A stretch of DNA of 64,000 nucleotides from Robiginitalea sp. (GTDB taxonomy: Bacteria; Bacteroidota; Bacteroidia; Flavobacteriales; Flavobacteriaceae). How positions within the stretch are numbered: position 1 is the first letter of the stretch; every line of letters begins with the position of its first letter. The DNA lies in assembly GCA_024642005.1 (NCBI GenBank), contig JAHECA010000009.1:1-64000 (forward strand). The letters run 5' to 3'. Shown in pieces: positions 16,000-23,842 of this stretch. Below the pieces are notes generated by a model, which was not told the DNA's origin, searched no databases, and was given only the letters and a program-made list of their open reading frames with translations. A program made the position numbers and the translations under genes.

Positions 16000-16470
16000 C
16001 TAAAACCAACGGCGCACCAGCAGGCAGTACTGGCGGAAAGCAGGGCCGAAACGGCTGTAGAGGGCCTTTTCTTCGGGGATGATCTGGAACCGGTTCATAT
16101 AGGCCACAAACAGGGCACACAACAGGGTGTTGAAGGCATTTTCAAGGTACAGCCCCCAGGCCAGCAGCAACAGCAACAAAGCCAGGTACATGGGGTTGCG
16201 GCTGAAATTGTACACGCCGCCTGTCACCAGGTGCCGGACACGTTCCGGATGGCCCGGATCTGCAGGTGTTCGGTGGCGCAGGAACAGCAACAGGGCCCAT
16301 AAGCCCACCACCAGCCCAAGGCCGGCCAGGAAACCTGCAAGGGGCAATCTTCCGAAAAAATCAAAACGCCCGGTGGGCAACCACCGCGCCAGCAGGTACA
16401 TGCCCCCCGAGAAGAGCAGGAAAACCAGGGCCGGGGGTATTTTGAGTTCGAGACGGTTCACACGGGTCAT
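16000..16470 (-). CDS. ICMT/PEMT-like membrane methyltransferase
   Basis: A 156-residue integral membrane protein of the isoprenylcysteine carboxyl methyltransferase/phospholipid methyltransferase-like family. It has about four hydrophobic segments, then the signature GGVYNFSRNPMYLALLLLLL, and ends with EEKALYSRFGPAFRQY, which supplies the family's SAM- and substrate-binding elements. Substrate in bacteria is usually unknown. The frame extends further upstream, but ATG 16470 gives the family N-terminus and lies only 5 nt after a perfect -7 element TAGTTTTG (16483-16476). The transcript is therefore predicted to be leaderless. It is divergent from rdgB. Confidence 0.88.
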   Translation of the reverse strand: MTRVNRLELKIPPALVFLLFSGGMYLLARWLPTGRFDFFGRLPLAGFLAGLGLVVGLWALLLFLRHRTPADPGHPERVRHLVTGGVYNFSRNPMYLALLLLLLAWGLYLENAFNTLLCALFVAYMNRFQIIPEEKALYSRFGPAFRQYCLLVRRWF

Positions 16471-16475
16471 TACCT

Positions 16476-16492
16476 CAAAACTACTACTTTTG
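16476..16492. promoter_or_regulatory. Back-to-back -7 elements for the ICMT-like gene and rdgB
   Basis: Minus-strand TAGTTTTG (16483-16476) and plus-strand TACTTTTG (16485-16492) lie one base apart. The polymerase footprints would overlap fully, so the two promoters should exclude each other. Confidence 0.55.
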
Positions 16493-16522
16493 GGCCGTAG
16501 CCACCCAGAAAAGAGCTCAAAA

Positions 16523-17119
16523 GTGAAAGAACTGGTCTTTGCCACACACAATCGGAACAAACTGGAAGAAATCAGGCAAATGCTCCCCGGGGGCATACAC
16601 CTGCTCTCTCTCGACGAAATAGGCTGCCGGGAAGCCATCCCGGAAACCGCCCCGACCCTTGAAGGCAATGCCCGGCTCAAAGCCCAGTACGTTCGCGATC
16701 GCTACGGCTACGACTGCATAGCCGACGACACGGGCCTGGAAGTGGAGGCGCTGGGCGGGGCCCCGGGCGTCTATTCGGCCCGCTATGCGGGTGTCCAGGC
16801 CGATGCCCGGGCCAATACAGACAAACTTCTTGAAGCCCTGCAGCCTTACGAAAACCGTAAAGCCCGTTTCCGTACCGTAATAGCCCTGACCGAAGGAGGC
16901 ACCTGCCGTTTTTTTGAAGGGGTGGCTGAGGGCGAAATTCTGACAGCCCCAAAGGGAAACGGGGGTTTTGGCTATGACCCTGTTTTCAAGCCTGCAGGGC
17001 ATTCCCGCTCATTTGCCGAACTGAGCCGGGACGAAAAAAACAAGATCAGCCACCGGGGGAAGGCGTTTCGCGCAATGCAGGCCTATATGGTTGCCGGCGG
17101 GGCATCCGGGCCCGTCTGA
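16523..17119 (+). CDS. rdgB: XTP/dITP diphosphatase (Ham1/RdgB)
   Basis: A 198-residue house-cleaning pyrophosphatase that hydrolyses ITP, dITP and XTP to keep them out of nucleic acids. Motifs: FATHNRNKLEEI at the start, IADDTGLEVEALGGAPGVYSARYAG, and GGFGYDPVF near the C-terminus. The open frame begins much further upstream, but the only start giving the family N-terminus is GTG at 16523, reading VKELVFATHNRNK. A TACTTTTG promoter is 30 nt upstream. The gene is divergent from the ICMT-like gene. Confidence 0.96.
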   Translation: MKELVFATHNRNKLEEIRQMLPGGIHLLSLDEIGCREAIPETAPTLEGNARLKAQYVRDRYGYDCIADDTGLEVEALGGAPGVYSARYAGVQADARANTDKLLEALQPYENRKARFRTVIALTEGGTCRFFEGVAEGEILTAPKGNGGFGYDPVFKPAGHSRSFAELSRDEKNKISHRGKAFRAMQAYMVAGGASGPV

Positions 17120-17172
17120 AGGCTCGCTTTTTTAAACACCCGGAAAAACGGCTCAATTTCGTTAATTCGGAG

Positions 17173-17180
17173 TATCTTTG
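17173..17180 (+). promoter_or_regulatory. -7 element for the DEAD-box helicase gene
   Basis: TATCTTTG, a perfect TAnnTTTG, 76 nt before the ATG at 17257, so it implies a longish 5' leader of about 70 nt. Confidence 0.5.
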
Positions 17181-17256
17181 CGCCATAATTGCAACCGCCG
17201 GCCATCCCTTCCCATTTTAATAGGTCCCTGAACGCGTGGTTGATGAGCCACATTCC

Positions 17257-19011
17257 ATGACCACTTTTACCGATCTCGGGCTCAGCGAGCCCCTTTTGAA
17301 AGCCGTAGCCGAGCTCGGCTTCGTACAACCCACCGAAATTCAGGCGAAAGCCATTCCCGAATTGCTCGGGAGCCCAACAGACCTGGTTGCCCTGGCACAG
17401 ACCGGCACAGGCAAGACGGCTGCCTTCGGGCTGCCCCTGCTGGAGCGCATCGATGCCGACAGCCGCCTTACCCAGGCCCTGATTCTGGCGCCGACCCGGG
17501 AACTCTGCCTTCAGATCACCACCGAGTTGCAGTCATATGCCCGTCACATGCGCGGGCTCTCTGCTGTTGCCGTCTACGGCGGGGCCTCCATCCAGGAACA
17601 GGCCCGGTCGCTGAAAAGGGGCGCTCAGATTATCGTAGCCACCCCTGGGCGCATCAAAGACATGATCTCACGCCGCTTGGCCGACCTTTCGCGGGTGGAA
17701 TACTGCATTTTGGATGAGGCCGACGAAATGCTCAACATGGGGTTCTACGAAGACCTGACAGACATTTTATCGCATACCCCGGCCGACAAATCGACCTGGC
17801 TCTTTTCGGCGACCATGCCCGATGCAGTGGCCCGAATCGCAAAGGAATTCATGCACCACCCCACCGAATTGACGGTGGGCGGCCGCAATACGGCCACAGC
17901 CACCGTTCGCCATGAATACTATCAGGTGAGTGGGCGCGATCGTTACGCTGCCCTCAGGAGGTTGGCCGATGCCAATCCGGGCCTGTTTTCGGTCGTGTTC
18001 TGCCGCACCAAGCGCGACGCGCAGAAGGTGGCCGAAAAGCTGATCGAAGACGGCTACAATGCAGGAGCCCTGCACGGCGACCTGAGCCAGCAGCAACGCG
18101 ACCTGGTGATGGGTGCCTTCCGCAAACGGCAGTTGCAGCTGCTTGTGGCCACCGATGTGGCTGCCAGGGGCATAGACGTGGATGACGTGACCCACGTTAT
18201 CCACTACCAGCTTCCTGACGAAATTGAAGTCTATACCCACCGAAGCGGGCGAACCGGACGTGCCGGGAAATCGGGAGTGTCCATGATAATCCTCACCCGT
18301 TCGGAATTCGGGCGCATCAGGGCCCTTGAAAAAATTACCAGCAGGCCCTTTGAGCAAAAACCCCTGCCCTCTGGCATGGAGATCTGTGAGATCCAGCTCT
18401 ACCACCTGGCCGATTCGATTCGCAATACCGAGATACACCCTGAGGTCGAGGGCTACCTGCCCGCTGTAAAGGACCTGCTCGAGGGGCTCGACCGCGACGC
18501 CCTGATCGCCAAAATGGTCTCGGTCGAATTCAGCCGCTTTGCTGAGTTCTACGCCAAAAACGCCGAATCGAAAGGCGCCCCGTCAGGGAAGTCTGGAGCC
18601 GAAGAAATGTCCGCTGATGGCCCGGCCCGATTCTTTATCAACGTGGGCGAACGCGACGGGCTCGACTGGATGATATTGAAAGATATGCTCAAAGAAGCCA
18701 CAGGCCTGGGCAAGGAAGATATTTTTAAGGTTGAGACCAAAGACAGTTTCTCATTTTTCAGCACAGAGGCCGCCCTGGCCCCGTTAATCCTGGAAAGCCT
18801 CAAGGGGGCTAATCTGGAAGGCAGAGACATCCATGTGGAGTTGTCCAGTGGGCAAAGCCCGCACAAAGGATCGGGAAAGCCCTGGAAGAAAGGGGGGAAA
18901 CCCGGCTTCAAAAAACAGGGTAAATCGCCCGGGAAATCCTATGGCAAAGCACCGGGCAAGTCTTCTAAAAAAGAGGGCAAGAAAGGAAAAAAGAGGAGTG
19001 GATACCGGTAG
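17257..19011 (+). CDS. DEAD-box RNA helicase, CsdA/DbpA-like
   Basis: A 584-residue ATP-dependent RNA helicase. Q motif FVQPTEIQ, Walker A AQTGTGKTAA (about 47), PTREL, GG, TPGR, DEAD (about 154), SAT (about 184), and HRSGRTGRAG (about 328) are all intact. After the helicase core comes an extension with a DbpA/CsdA-type RNA-binding fold (about 455-535, FFINVGERDGLDWM). A Gly/Lys/Ser-rich basic tail follows (about 540-584), which usually adds nonspecific RNA affinity. Likely roles are ribosome assembly, cold adaptation or mRNA decay. An upstream GTG at 17236 is possible, but ATG 17257 is preferred because MTTFTDLGLS matches the family. Confidence 0.93.
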   Translation: MTTFTDLGLSEPLLKAVAELGFVQPTEIQAKAIPELLGSPTDLVALAQTGTGKTAAFGLPLLERIDADSRLTQALILAPTRELCLQITTELQSYARHMRGLSAVAVYGGASIQEQARSLKRGAQIIVATPGRIKDMISRRLADLSRVEYCILDEADEMLNMGFYEDLTDILSHTPADKSTWLFSATMPDAVARIAKEFMHHPTELTVGGRNTATATVRHEYYQVSGRDRYAALRRLADANPGLFSVVFCRTKRDAQKVAEKLIEDGYNAGALHGDLSQQQRDLVMGAFRKRQLQLLVATDVAARGIDVDDVTHVIHYQLPDEIEVYTHRSGRTGRAGKSGVSMIILTRSEFGRIRALEKITSRPFEQKPLPSGMEICEIQLYHLADSIRNTEIHPEVEGYLPAVKDLLEGLDRDALIAKMVSVEFSRFAEFYAKNAESKGAPSGKSGAEEMSADGPARFFINVGERDGLDWMILKDMLKEATGLGKEDIFKVETKDSFSFFSTEAALAPLILESLKGANLEGRDIHVELSSGQSPHKGSGKPWKKGGKPGFKKQGKSPGKSYGKAPGKSSKKEGKKGKKRSGYR

Positions 19012-19083
19012 TTAAGGGGGTGCTAAAATTTGGAGAACACCCGGTTTTTTTACGTTATTAGCAGGGTAATTCGAAGCGGGTCT

Positions 19084-19857
19084 ATGCGGCTACTTGCCTT
19101 TTTTGCAATTGTATTTTTACTGGGAACCCGGGCCGGACTCTCGCAGGATGCTGAAGGCGTGAGCTTTCAGGCCACGGTGGTCAACGCCCAGACCCAGCAG
19201 CCCCTTGAAAGTGTGCACGTCATTAACCTGAACCAGGTGGTGGGGACGATTACCGATGCCCGCGGGGAATTCCAGATCCCGGCAGCAGTTAACGACACCC
19301 TCTACTTTTCCTACCTGGGGTTCAAAGCACAAAAGATCCGCATCACCAACGATATGTTGAAATTCCAGGATACCAAAATTGCACTCACCGAACTGGCCTA
19401 TGCCCTGGAAGAAGTTGTCGTTCGCCCCTACCAGCTTACCGGGTACCTCGAGATTGACGTGCGCAACCTGCCGATCAATACCGGTTACCAGTACAGCATT
19501 TCGGGCCTGCCGGTCAGTTATGAGTCAGGGCGCAAGAGCCCGGGGGCCGTCTCTAAGGTATTGGGCGCCATCATGAACCCTGCCGACCTGCTGCGCAACC
19601 TGTTTGGGAAGCGGCCCGCCCAGATGCGAAAACTGAGGCAAATCAAGGAAGACGATCGCATTCGCGACCTGCTGGCCACCAAATTCGACCGCGAAACCCT
19701 TGAAGAATTACTCCAGCTGGAAAAAGTCGACATTGAAGACATCCTGACCAACTGCAGCTATTCCGAATCCTTCATCCTATCTGCCAACGACTTGCAGATT
19801 CTCGATGCCCTGAGCAGCTGTTATGAGGAATACAAGGTGCTGAACAGGGAAAATTAA
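19084..19857 (+). CDS. Secreted carboxypeptidase-regulatory-like domain protein
   Basis: A 257-residue exported protein. A signal peptide (MRLLAFFAIVFLLG...SQ) is followed by a carboxypeptidase D regulatory-like beta-sandwich (about 30-110: ATVVNAQTQQPLESVHV, TDARGEFQI, LYFSYLGFKAQ), the module found at the N-terminus of TonB-dependent receptors. A charged, mostly helical C-terminal half of about 140 residues follows, without a receptor barrel. It is therefore a stand-alone envelope protein of unknown role. The open frame reaches a TTG at 19030, but ATG 19084 places the signal peptide correctly. Confidence 0.8.
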   Translation: MRLLAFFAIVFLLGTRAGLSQDAEGVSFQATVVNAQTQQPLESVHVINLNQVVGTITDARGEFQIPAAVNDTLYFSYLGFKAQKIRITNDMLKFQDTKIALTELAYALEEVVVRPYQLTGYLEIDVRNLPINTGYQYSISGLPVSYESGRKSPGAVSKVLGAIMNPADLLRNLFGKRPAQMRKLRQIKEDDRIRDLLATKFDRETLEELLQLEKVDIEDILTNCSYSESFILSANDLQILDALSSCYEEYKVLNREN

Positions 19858-19906
19858 ATTTTTGAATTCAGGGTGCATTTTATAGTTTTAGGGAAAATCC
19901 AATGCT

Positions 19907-21604
19907 ATGAAAAACTGGCTGTTGCTGCTCCTGTCGCTGGGTTTGTTCTGCCAATGCAACCCGGAGCGGAAAAAGCCTGAAACTGCTGAGCAGGCCGAGA
20001 TGGCCGTGCCGTCGGCCAAAAAAGACAGCGTCCCCTTCCTGTGGGAGGCTGCCAACGTCTATTTCCTGCTCACCGACCGCTTCAACAACGCAGACCCGTC
20101 AAACGATACCAATTTCGGGCGAACCGAACCCGCTGGTCCGCTTCGTGGATTTATGGGGGGCGACCTGGCCGGAATCACACAAAAAATTGAAGAAGGGTAC
20201 TTCAAAGCCCTGGGGGTGAATGCCATCTGGTTTACCCCTGTGGTGGAGCAAATTCACGGCGACACGGATGAAGGCACTGGCAATTCCTATGGCTACCACG
20301 GCTATTGGGCCAAAGACTGGACAGCCCTCGACCCGAATTTCGGGACCCGGCAAGCATTGCAGGACCTGGTTGAAACCGCCCACAGCCACGGTATACGCAT
20401 TTTGATGGACGTGGTACTGAACCACACCGGGCCGGTTACCGAAGAAGACCCGGCCTGGCCCGAAGACTGGGTGCGGCTGGAGCCCGTATGCGCTTTCCAG
20501 GATTATGAAACCACCACAGCCTGCACGCTGGTGGCCAACCTGCCCGACGTGTATACCGAATCGGATGCGCCGGTGGAATTGCCCGATGCCCTTTTGGCAA
20601 AATGGAAGGAAGAGGGTCGGCTCAGCACCGAACTCGATGAGTTGCACAGCTTTTTCGAACGCACCGGTTATCCGAGGGCACCCCGCTATTACATCATCAA
20701 ATGGCTTACCGACTACGTGAACGACCTCGGGATAGACGGCTTTCGGGTAGACACAGCCAAACACGCCGACGAGAAGGCCTGGGCCGAGCTCTACCAGGAG
20801 GCTTCCTTTGCCTTCGAGACCTGGAAAAAAAGGCACCCGGAGAAAATTCTGGACCAGAACCCTTTCTACATGGTGGGCGAAGTTTACGGGTATGGCATCT
20901 CTGGCGGACGCGAATACGATTTCGGCGATCGCAAGGTGGATTACTTTAACTTCGGCTTCAAGAGCCTGATCAATTTCGAACTCAAGGCAGACGCCAGCCA
21001 GCCTTATGAGCGCACCTTCGCCAAGTACAGCCGGTTGCTGCAGTCAACCCTTAATGGGAAAAGTGTTTTGAATTACCTGAGCTCCCACGACGACGGGGCC
21101 CCCTTCGACCCCGACCGCAGCCAGGCCTACCGTGCAGCTAATGTGCTCTTGCTGACCCCGGGGGCTTCACAAATCTATTACGGGGACGAGAGTTCCCGCC
21201 CCCTGCAGGCTGAAGGGGCCGTGGGTGATGCCAACCTGCGCACCTTCATGAACTGGAACGAAATGGACAGCGTGGCAGAAACCCGACGTGTGTTGGAACA
21301 CTGGCAGAAGCTGGGGTCGTTCCGGGCCCGCCACCCCGCGGTCGGGGCCGGGAAGCACAACCGGCTCTCAAGCCGTCCCTATGTATTCAGCCGCACCTAC
21401 ACCTCTGAGGACTATCGCGACAAGGTGGTGGTGGGGCTCGACCTCCCAGAAGGAAAGAAAAACCTGAACGTGAAGGGGTACTTTGGAGATGGGACCACCC
21501 TGCATGAGGCGTATTCCGATACACAGGTGGTGGTCAAGAACGGAAAGGCGGAATTCGATTCCCCGTATGATACTGCCCTGCTGGAAGTAATCCGGGGGGA
21601 ATAG
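19907..21604 (+). CDS. GH13 alpha-amylase family lipoprotein
   Basis: A 565-residue exported glycoside hydrolase. The lipobox at LFCQC (Cys about 18) predicts envelope attachment. The GH13 conserved regions are intact: region I D168VVLNH173, region II GFRVDT with nucleophile D282, region III VGEVYG with acid/base E325, and region IV SSHDD with D395 as transition-state stabiliser. A short beta-domain C follows at about 490-565. It should cleave alpha-1,4 glucans extracellularly or periplasmically. No SusCD-type transport pair is nearby. It follows the previous gene by 49 bp and may be cotranscribed. Confidence 0.93.
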   Translation: MKNWLLLLLSLGLFCQCNPERKKPETAEQAEMAVPSAKKDSVPFLWEAANVYFLLTDRFNNADPSNDTNFGRTEPAGPLRGFMGGDLAGITQKIEEGYFKALGVNAIWFTPVVEQIHGDTDEGTGNSYGYHGYWAKDWTALDPNFGTRQALQDLVETAHSHGIRILMDVVLNHTGPVTEEDPAWPEDWVRLEPVCAFQDYETTTACTLVANLPDVYTESDAPVELPDALLAKWKEEGRLSTELDELHSFFERTGYPRAPRYYIIKWLTDYVNDLGIDGFRVDTAKHADEKAWAELYQEASFAFETWKKRHPEKILDQNPFYMVGEVYGYGISGGREYDFGDRKVDYFNFGFKSLINFELKADASQPYERTFAKYSRLLQSTLNGKSVLNYLSSHDDGAPFDPDRSQAYRAANVLLLTPGASQIYYGDESSRPLQAEGAVGDANLRTFMNWNEMDSVAETRRVLEHWQKLGSFRARHPAVGAGKHNRLSSRPYVFSRTYTSEDYRDKVVVGLDLPEGKKNLNVKGYFGDGTTLHEAYSDTQVVVKNGKAEFDSPYDTALLEVIRGE

Positions 21605-21628
21605 GAATCGGCCTCCACACCTTCGCGA

Positions 21629-21823
21629 TTGAATGTTGCAACTTTGTCACATCTCCGACTTGCTGGCATATTGTTGCTGGTTTGCGTGCAATTCGGCAGT
21701 AACAACCTTGTCGGGCAAACGGATTCCCTACTCCAGAAAAAGAAACTCAGCTTCAAAGACTCTGAGGACGGGGCCAGATATATGTTCGGTTATAAGAACA
21801 GGGCGGTGTACGAGAAGCGGTAA
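21629..21823 (+). pseudogene. Possible remnant of an exported beta-barrel protein gene
   Basis: A 64-codon frame opening with TTG. It reads as a signal-peptide-like hydrophobic run (LAGILLLVCVQF...VGQ) and then DSLLQKKKLSFKDSEDGA before stopping. That stretch recalls the start of BamA/TamA-like surface-antigen proteins of the phylum, whose bodies run for hundreds of residues. Here the similarity ends abruptly and the gap to the next gene is only 16 bp. The best reading is the 5' stub of a deleted gene. It could also be a short real protein or chance. Low confidence. Confidence 0.3.
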
Positions 21824-21839
21824 GGCCTGCCTTTGAGGG

Positions 21840-22847
21840 CTACTTAATATTGAAATTGATCCCCAGCGTAAAGTTGTTATAGCCCTGGAAGGTGTAGGCC
21901 GTATTCAGCCCGAACCAGCCCAGGCGCAGGTTGGCCCCCAGATTCGCCCGGAAACCGGATACCTCGTTTTGGAAGTCAAAGGGGTCAGTAAAGGTCACGG
22001 GGGTGCGGGTTTGCAACTCATAGGTGCCCAGCAGGCGGGTGTCACTCTTCCCGGTAACATAACCCAGCCCTGCATAGAAGTTGAGTTTTTCAAATTTGGT
22101 GGAGCCCACCAGTTCAAAGAGCCAAGTATCCATATCCATGGTGATCTCCTGGTTCTCTCCCAGCACATCCCCCCCGGTCTCGAAAGCGTAGTCGGCCCCG
22201 AGGTGGGTATAAGAGCCAAATACCGAAAGCGCCACGGGCGACTGATCGAGGAATTCGATCCAGCGACTGAATTCATGCTGCAGACCCAGCCCAAACATGC
22301 CGAGCTCAACCCCCCCAACATCGATTTTGGGGAATAGGCGAATGCCGGCCTCCGTGGCATAGGGCAGTCCGACCTTGGCCTGCAAAAAGGCGTTCGGCAG
22401 CAAGTTGAGGTCTGATACACCCAGCCCTTCCGGGGTTTCGAATTCAAATACCTCGCCTTCTACAGTGGCAACCAGGGTAGCCGGGGTAGCCGATCCGCCG
22501 AGAATAGTGGGCACCCTGACGCGCGCTTCCCCGCCGAGGGTAGCCAAATTATCAAAACGGTCGGTGTCGATCACATAACTGCGCGCATCACTGGGCACAA
22601 ACGCCCCGTTGGTCACGATGGAGACCTCCACATTCCATTTGTCGCGCACAACGGCGCTGTTATACCACCCGCCCGCTAGTCCGTACATAAGGCCTTCAGT
22701 TACCGGCGCAGTATAGCCAGCTGTGATCTCCTCGGCCGCTTCCACCCCAACCAGGAGGAACTGCTTGAGCCGATCCTGGGCAGCTACCTGACTTGAACTT
22801 AGTAGCAGCAATCCAAATATTCCAAATGCTAGACCTGAAAATTTCAT
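21840..22847 (-). CDS. DUF6588 family outer-membrane protein
   Basis: A 335-residue protein with a clear signal peptide (FGIFGLLLLSSSQVAAQ). The body is of alternating polar and hydrophobic strands typical of an outer-membrane beta-barrel or a barrel-like autotransported domain, and it ends with the aromatic-rich strands AYTFQGYNNFTLGINFNIK. The pattern PVTEGLMYGLAGGWYNSA near residues 49-66 is characteristic of DUF6588. Function is unknown. It is divergent from the next barrel gene across a 188-bp gap. A weak -7-like TACTTTTA lies near 22867-22875 on the minus strand. Confidence 0.72.
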   Translation of the reverse strand: MKFSGLAFGIFGLLLLSSSQVAAQDRLKQFLLVGVEAAEEITAGYTAPVTEGLMYGLAGGWYNSAVVRDKWNVEVSIVTNGAFVPSDARSYVIDTDRFDNLATLGGEARVRVPTILGGSATPATLVATVEGEVFEFETPEGLGVSDLNLLPNAFLQAKVGLPYATEAGIRLFPKIDVGGVELGMFGLGLQHEFSRWIEFLDQSPVALSVFGSYTHLGADYAFETGGDVLGENQEITMDMDTWLFELVGSTKFEKLNFYAGLGYVTGKSDTRLLGTYELQTRTPVTFTDPFDFQNEVSGFRANLGANLRLGWFGLNTAYTFQGYNNFTLGINFNIK

Positions 22848-23035
22848 AAGCGAAAATCTTACTGTAAAAGTACATCAATCCAAACAGTTAAGCCATGTGT
22901 GCTGAAAAAAAATGATCGCAAAGGTGATTTGCGCGGTACAAACAAGTCGGGGTTCGTGGTATCAGACCACTCGGATTTGGCATATTTTCGTTATCTTGTA
23001 GAAGGCTTTTCACTGGCTTCCTATAAGTCATTCCA

Positions 23036-23842
23036 ATGAAAAAAATCCTCTTCGCAGCCCTTTGCTTTGCCGGAATTTCGATTATGGGCGGCCAGGTCAC
23101 CAAACAGAACTTCAATGAAGAGGACGACCGCAAAGACTGGAGCTACAGCATTACCCCCTACGCCCTGCTGGCCTCCCAGTCCACCAATGTGGGGGGAACG
23201 CGGGTTACCCAGTCTTTTGGGGAGCTTTCCTCCCTGACAGACGCCGGCTTCCAGGTCGTGGCCGCCGTGCGCTACCGGCGGTTTGGCCTGGCCATGGACG
23301 GCACCTGGGCCAATCTGGGCAAGGAATCCGAAAAGGGACCGATGCTCCTGGATGTGCAGGTCAAACAGAAGATCCTCGATTTCCGGGCTTCCTATGTGCT
23401 GTATGAAACCTTACAGATGGCTGAAAACCGGGTGATCGATGGGTGGTCGCTCGAGGCCCTGGCCGGGGCCAAGTACTGGAGTAACGTTTTAAGCGTCGAT
23501 TATACGGTTTTCCTGGGGCAGCAGCCCATCTCGGAGGGCAGCATTGAAGAGTCCCAAAACTGGTGGGACCCGATGCTGGGGTTGCGAACGACCATCAGCC
23601 TGGCCCCCAAGGTTTTGCTCAGTTCCTGGATCAGCGTGGGGGGGTTCGGGATCGGGGAATCCTCCAAATTTGCCTATGATTTCACCTACCTGAATGCCTT
23701 CCGGGTTTCGCGCCTGGTCACCATCAATGCCGGCTTCCGCAATTTCCGGTACCACAGGGCAGATGGGGAGGGGGAAAACGAATTGGAAACGCGGGTGAAT
23801 GTGCTGGGGCCATTCCTGGGGGTTTCCTTTTTTTTTAATTGA
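23036..23842 (+). CDS. Predicted outer-membrane beta-barrel protein
   Basis: A 268-residue exported protein of unrecognised family. The signal peptide is MKKILFAALCFAGISIMGGQ, less standard than its neighbours. The body has repeated amphipathic strands (YSITPYALLAS, LLDVQVKQKILDFRASYVLY, LVTINAGFRNFRY) and ends in GPFLGVSFFFN with a terminal aromatic and Asn, as outer-membrane barrels do. About eight to ten strands are likely. Its TGA overlaps the ATG of the following FadL-like gene by one base (TGATG), which implies translational coupling and a shared function. Confidence 0.7.
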   Translation: MKKILFAALCFAGISIMGGQVTKQNFNEEDDRKDWSYSITPYALLASQSTNVGGTRVTQSFGELSSLTDAGFQVVAAVRYRRFGLAMDGTWANLGKESEKGPMLLDVQVKQKILDFRASYVLYETLQMAENRVIDGWSLEALAGAKYWSNVLSVDYTVFLGQQPISEGSIEESQNWWDPMLGLRTTISLAPKVLLSSWISVGGFGIGESSKFAYDFTYLNAFRVSRLVTINAGFRNFRYHRADGEGENELETRVNVLGPFLGVSFFFN

